Source: Heliocybe sulcata
Taxonomy: Eukaryota; Basidiomycota; Agaricomycetes; Gloeophyllales; Gloeophyllaceae
Assembly (NCBI GenBank): GCA_004369045.1
Contig: ML213518.1
Coordinates: 604,591-668,590 of the forward strand
DNA length: 64,000 nucleotides
Direction of reading: 5' to 3'
The stretch's first letter is position 1. Each line of letters opens with the position of its first letter. Made by a program: the position numbers and the translations under genes. The notes beneath the pieces were generated by a model. That model was not told the origin of the DNA and did no database searches. It was given only the letters and a program-made list of their open reading frames with translations. Of the stretch, positions 59,310 through 64,000 are shown piece by piece.

Positions 59310-61329
59310 AGAGAAAGACAGGTAGTCGAAAAGTCACCACTCCTTGCAACGAAGTTGCCATACCAGGGGAGCTCATAAGAGGGTAGAAACCTTCTCATGG
59401 CAATGAACGACTGGCATCTCCACACCCGCAACGTCGCCACAAACCCTGTCGGCGATGCGGTGAAAAGCCAATCCCGAGTACCACGAGATACCCATTGCAT
59501 ATCCCTGCGATCGAAAACAGCATGTCCGTACTCACCTCGTACACAACCCCCGTTCACGAAGATTTCCTGGCCAGGTTCCTGGACTCGGACAGCGTCACCT
59601 TCGCCTTGTGATAAGGCCAGCGCGGCCATATATACCACACGTTCTGATTCGCTTTGGATCGCCCACAGCCGATGTGAGCTGGACGGCAGTATCGTATACT
59701 ACGTAGACCACGCATGTCACATACGAAGCAGCGAAGTGTTGATGCAGCCTGTCACGTCACCCAGATGTACTGCACGCTAAGAACACCGGACGGGATTCCG
59801 TGTCGTATACTGACTCCGCGAGGAGTATCTGAATAATCAGGCATCTACTATCAGGGACGGTAGCCATTAGCACCCTGCTATTAGTGCCAATGCTGAGGTT
59901 CTTAGTTGTCATTTGCAATGATTAATGACCTCGGACTGTATAGCAGACGAAGAGCCACCTATCGCAATCACCCTCAAAACGTCGAACAAGTTAGGCGTTC
60001 AGGTGCTAACACTACCAAGGAGGCTATCGTTTATAATGATATACCGACTTGCGCGATGGGCTTAGGCGGGAGCCCGAGCTCCCCACCGTCGGCCGTAGAC
60101 AAGACTGAAGAGATAGCGGACTAAGGAAGCTGCCTGGACATGCACGTTAGACTTTTAGCCGCTACCCGTTTTTCGGGCCAAAGAGACCGCGGAGCTTCAT
60201 AATGCCTCGCTCGTTCGTCAGCGATAGCAGCCAGAACATACCATCAGGCATCTCTGCACACATCACACAAAAGTCCACGTAAACTTCCTGTCTGTCGTTC
60301 CGCAAGTCTGATCCTCGACTTGCGGTATGGTACCCGGGCTTTTCCAACGGTGTATATCCCGACGGAATGAGACACTATTCCCTCGTGGGCCCGGAAGATA
60401 GGAGGACTATCAACGCGCACCACTCGCATTGCTCCCTGTCGATCGCAATATTCCGAGTGCCATAATCCCGCGTACATGGGCCACATCACCGGCCTTCATA
60501 TCCGGTGGACGTCATCACGGCGGGACAGATAGCACGGAAACACCCCCCTTCCCTTCCCAAAAATTGGCGGCCGACATCAAGCGTAGCCAAAAACGAGGGA
60601 AAGAAAGACAGAGATCCAATTCATCGTACCGTTCAAAGCAGCCTAGAGAAGCATTCACGCGAAGAACCTGGTCCCCCGCGTTCACCCGATAGTGTCGTCC
60701 ACAGACGGATGCAGGTGACAGTCGGGAGTCCAACCTTATCCGACGAGAAGGTCAGCGGACGGTGCGCTAGAAGATAGTGAATATATTCCCTACTGCGCAT
60801 CCCTGTCAGAGGTTCCAATAGTGATAGGCGCTCGATATCCCCCATCCCGGGGCTCTCGTAACAGCACGCACCGTGGTCCTCTTCTGCGATTGTTCCGCGA
60901 GACATGCAGTCGGGAGAAGCAAAAGCGGGAGCGGAGGGCAGCCGCCCAATAATCATGTTGTCCCACCGGGGAATGCTGTCCATAATTCAGTAGAGCGCTT
61001 CGCTCAGATGTGAGCTGTGAAATTGTGCTTGTCTTCCTCCGACTATGAAGAAGCATGCCCAGGTCGGGGGATTGCGGGGGTCCTGTCAGGGGCATCGGAG
61101 CTGCAGAAGCCTCGATAACTGATGCACGGAAGCACTGGATGCATGATGAGGTTTAGAAGCAGCCTTGCAGCGATCTGTCCGGACTCAGCTTGCTCCGTAG
61201 CTGCGCTTGATGGTGAAAGGTGAATGAAAGGCAACCGCCGAAGGGTCGATTAGATAACATGTCAGTAGTCATTATCGTACACGTAACTTCACGACAGATT
61301 TTGTGCAGGCCGGGGACAACGTGATCGTG
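59310..61329. other. Gene-free stretch
   Basis: Only short frames on both strands. A minus-strand pair (60162-60347 and 60244-60489) might be the end of a decayed gene, but no domain or intron supports it. Confidence 0.4.
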
Positions 61330-62033
61330 CTATTCAAGCTTATCCAGGACATCCAATCTTGATAGCACCACGTCTTTGCTGGTCTCCTCGATCTCTCCAG
61401 CCAAGAATATCTCGTCCAGGATAGCGTAGACCTAAGCAAGGCATGATATCAAAAAATGCAGGGTCAAGACACGAGAATGTACGTGCCTTGTAGAAGTTGA
61501 ATACGAGGTCGAGCTCGCAGACATTGTCAAAGAAGGCATCTAATTGATGAGTGAGAGGATCTGACGGAGACGTGCTCCATAAACGTACCGAGTATCTCCA
61601 CGAACAAATGGATAGCCTCCAGATACGCGAGCTCATTGTCGTTAGCGTCTACGCAGACACAAAAGAACAGCCCGGCATATCGTCGGTAGACTATCTTATG
61701 ATTCCGGAACTAAATAACCAGGCGCCGTCAGCGCGTATCAACCCAACTCGTGCTTCGACCTACCTCAACGAAATTCGACTGGTACTTCTGATCTCTCGGT
61801 GCAACAAGTCTGTGCACTTCGCCACGCAGTCTAACCTTCAGTCAATCGCCAGGTTGAGTAAGAGGAGATCCCGACTCCACTGCTATGGGCCTTGCCTTCT
61901 CGTCGTCGTCGTACGGCACATACCACTTGGACAATCTCGTTTTACCCTGCCGGTTCTAGTATAGATGTAAGCGTGTAGCAGAAGAATGATATAGCTCGAG
62001 TTCCTGACCTGAACTAGTATGAACCTGATCATC
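61330..62033 (-). CDS. APS2: AP-2 adaptor complex subunit sigma
   Basis: Six exons: 62010-62033, 61896-61955, 61764-61835, 61589-61709, 61487-61539, 61330-61431, for 143 aa (human AP2S1 is 142). It is the small subunit of the clathrin AP-2 complex at the plasma membrane, binding di-leucine cargo. The spliced product reads MIRFILVQ, NRQGKTRLSKWYVPYDDDEK, VRLRGEVHRLVAPRDQKYQS, NFVEFRNHKIVYRRYAGLFF, CVCVDANDNELAYLEAIHLF, VEILDAFFDNVCELDLVFNF, YKVYAILDEIFLAGEIEETS and KDVVLSRLDVLDKLE. Every block matches this very conserved family in length and order. Introns 2 (61836-61895) and 5 (61432-61486) begin with GC instead of GT, after AAG; the others are GT-AG. The gene runs head-to-tail 320 bp from GLO3, another membrane-traffic gene. 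Confidence 0.95.
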
Positions 62034-62353
62034 TTGTGCAAGGCGTTCGCGCTGTCTCTTCCGGTCGGTGATGGCGGGAAGCAAGGAGTGGCGGGGATTC
62101 CACGTGGCTCATAAATACATCCGCGGGCCGACTTGATTCAATTGCAAGCTTAAACTGGTGAACAATCTGTAATTGAGCCAGACTCTAACGCGCAGACTCA
62201 ACCAAGCGTCGTGTTTCGCCTATCTATATCCGGCTTGGTTATAGGTCGAAAGAAGCCTACTATAGTCATTACAGTCATTACAGTCCGACCAAATACCTAT
62301 CCTACTTTCCCTAGGGACAAACTTGAAAACAGATGAAATGTCAAGCACCCTGA
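62034..62353. other. Spacer between GLO3 and APS2
   Basis: 320 bp with no frame of interest. It contains the APS2 promoter and the GLO3 3' flank, since both genes run on the minus strand. Confidence 0.6.
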
Positions 62354-64000
62354 TCAACGCTCCGACATCTGAGCCAGGTAGTCGGACAGCTTAGAACATA
62401 GGATATGAAAGACCATCGGTTAACACGAGGCAGCGGGAACATACCTTCAAAGCGCCAGACCGAATACTGTCAGCCGCGTTCTGTACATCTGGATTGGCGA
62501 GGACCTTCGCGATTGCGTCTCGAGCTGCGACCTCAAGGCCCGCAAGACTCCCGTCACCGAGAAGCCCGCCTTCAGCAGCCATGCTCGCGGCCATCTCCTC
62601 CTCTTCGTCCCGCCCAAAGTACTGATTGGACGAGATCGACGTCGCGCCTTGGAACGTCGTGAGCCTCTGCTGCGCTTCACTGACCGCCACGGGGTCGTAC
62701 GATCCACGCCCAAAGTACATGTCGGACGAGATGGCCTTCTGATTTCCAAACTTCTCTCTTGCGGCCGTAGGCGCGTCGTCCACTACGGCGCTGTAGTTGA
62801 CATCGTTGCATACTGTCAGTCAGACGGCAAAAGCAAGATAAGGTACGCGCACCTTCTCGATGTAGACGCTGAGGCAGCAGCCGCCACGGGAAGGGCGCCG
62901 AACCCTAGTCTCTTCATGCCCATACCCAATCTACCGGTATCGATGCTATTTCCTCTCGGACTTACGAGGCCTCCGTTTGCGGTTCCGGAAGACGCCTTCG
63001 AGTTCAGCTCCATGGCTTTTATCTTCGCTGCCGCTTCCAGTAAATCTGCCTCCTGCTTTCTCCGTTCTTCGTCCTCTGCTTCCTTTTGCCGATCATACCC
63101 CAGCTGCTTTATGCGCTCCGCCTCTTCAGTAGCCTTTCTTTCTGCCTCCTCAAAATCCAAAGGTGCTGCAGCCTTCTTTGCGCCCAGCCCACCTAACTTG
63201 GACTTCTTAGGTGCAGTGGTGGAGGGAGTGGTCGTAGAAACTGTCGATGACGCAGAGCTGAGACGAGATGCTCCCAGCTTGGCAGGACGGCCAGCGGTAC
63301 TAGAAGATGAATTTGAGCGGAGAGATGAAGAGGTGACTGTGCGAGTGGCAGGTGATGATGTCCGTCCCAGCATGGGAGGCTTGGCAGCCGCTGTAGCTGG
63401 CTGCGGGGTTGCAGCCTTCGGTTTGTCCCAAGATGAAAAGAAATCGTCATCATCACCTCCTGCTTTGCTAGCGGCAGGCTCAGAGACATCAGTCATGCCC
63501 TCTACAAATACGCGATCTGGGAATCTATCGCGTAGTCACAGGGAACAGTCAGGAAGGCATAAGGAGTTGGTGTGCAGGGGCATACAAGCAAGACGCACCT
63601 AGCTGCGTCTTCTTTGACACGTTTTGCTAATTCTTCCTTGTATAACTCAGCTATTCTGCTGCTATACTTTCGCTTCGTGTCCGAATCACTGAGCAGTGCC
63701 GATCCACCATGCTTCGTGAAGAACTCGGTAGCGGAAGCATTGCCACCAACTTTCATCGTACGTAACTGATTCAGTTGCCAACTGTCCAAATTCGTGGATC
63801 TGCAATCACACAACGTCTGAGCAACTCCTTCTGCCGAAAGTACCACTGCACACACCGGACGAAACTGATGTGAACGCCCATGTTCCTATGCACACTAGAG
63901 CAATCCAAGCAAATGTAGAGGCCGAAAGTAACGCTAGACCAAGTGGGATTACGAGCTTGACAGTCGAAACACATCTATGATTTCCGCTCATCATTGCCCG
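62354..64000 (-). CDS. GLO3: ARF GTPase-activating protein GLO3 (5' end outside window)
   Basis: ArfGAP that stimulates GTP hydrolysis on Arf1 at the Golgi during COPI retrograde transport. The first coding exon lies beyond the right edge; the first visible exon starts at 63974 ([14 protein letters not shown]). The zinc finger Cys pattern C-x2-C-x16-C-x2-C is seen in CFDC...CLDC, then [14 protein letters not shown] and [20 protein letters not shown], the ArfGAP core. A linker with [19 protein letters not shown] leads into a Ser/Thr-rich region, a Glu/Lys-rich coiled coil ([18 protein letters not shown]), and the C-terminal Glo3 motif repeats ([26 protein letters not shown]). The gene ends [11 protein letters not shown] at 62354. 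Introns in the window are short GT-AG. The Glo3 motif repeats identify it as the ARFGAP2/3 rather than GCS1 class. Confidence 0.95.

Noticed and set aside
60162-60489. Pair of minus-strand frames that might be exons of a decayed gene
   Set aside because: No junction gives a sensible product.

Overview
The window is nuclear DNA of a filamentous basidiomycete, most likely an Agaricomycete of the polypore type; no species can be named from the sequence alone. The evidence is the mixture of ordinary eukaryotic housekeeping genes with many very short introns (about 45-65 bp, GT-AG with a few GC-AG), moderately GC-rich exons, an HGDLRGAN-type protein kinase, an F-box-like protein, a sedolisin protease and an ATP synthase f subunit of fungal type. 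Most gene models below were assembled by hand from splice signals and reading-frame continuity; frames were checked at each junction quoted.

Layout. 1.1-2.6 kb: first copy of a fungal family often mislabelled 'geranylgeranyl pyrophosphate synthetase' (second copy at 23.4-24.8 kb). 4.8-5.9 kb: proteasome subunit beta-6. 7.4-8.9 kb: two small unknown genes with clear TATA boxes. 9.1-12.2 kb (minus): AAA ATPase AFG2/Drg1, carrying a small inverted-repeat element in its second intron. 13.4-15.3 kb: GPI transamidase subunit GPI16/PIG-T. 15.3-19.3 kb: gene-free, including an AT-rich repeat patch. 19.3-19.8 kb (minus): ATP synthase subunit f with a 9-nt micro-exon. 21.0-22.1 kb (minus): HIS1. 25.3-28.0 kb (minus): secreted sedolisin, divergent from an HpcH/HpaI aldolase at 28.9-29.9 kb. 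About 31-35.1 kb: a large gene or gene pair ending in a TKL-like kinase domain. 35.7-40.2 kb (minus): two MFS transporters, one DHA-like and one monocarboxylate-type. 42.5-44.7 kb (minus): a thiamine-diphosphate enzyme. 45.25-46.08 kb: a non-autonomous hAT-like element with a perfect 8-bp target duplication. 46.1-47.2 kb (minus): HEM13. 50.4-51.5 kb: TRP4. 52.5-53.6 kb (minus): F-box-like protein. 55.6-56.5 kb: UBC1-type E2 with a C-terminal UBA-like tail. 58.8-59.3 kb (minus): GNAT acetyltransferase. 61.3-62.0 kb (minus): AP-2 sigma with two GC-AG introns. 62.4 kb to the right edge (minus): ARF-GAP GLO3, cut by the window end.

How the genes relate. This is mostly an ordinary core-genome stretch: amino-acid (HIS1, TRP4) and heme (HEM13) synthesis, protein turnover (PRE7, UBC1, F-box), ribosome maturation (AFG2), membrane and GPI biology (GPI16, APS2, GLO3). 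There is no biosynthetic cluster or defence system that I can defend. The most notable signals are structural: the two small DNA-transposon-like insertions, the two GC-AG introns inside one short gene, the micro-exon, and the long unrecognised region fused in frame to a kinase.
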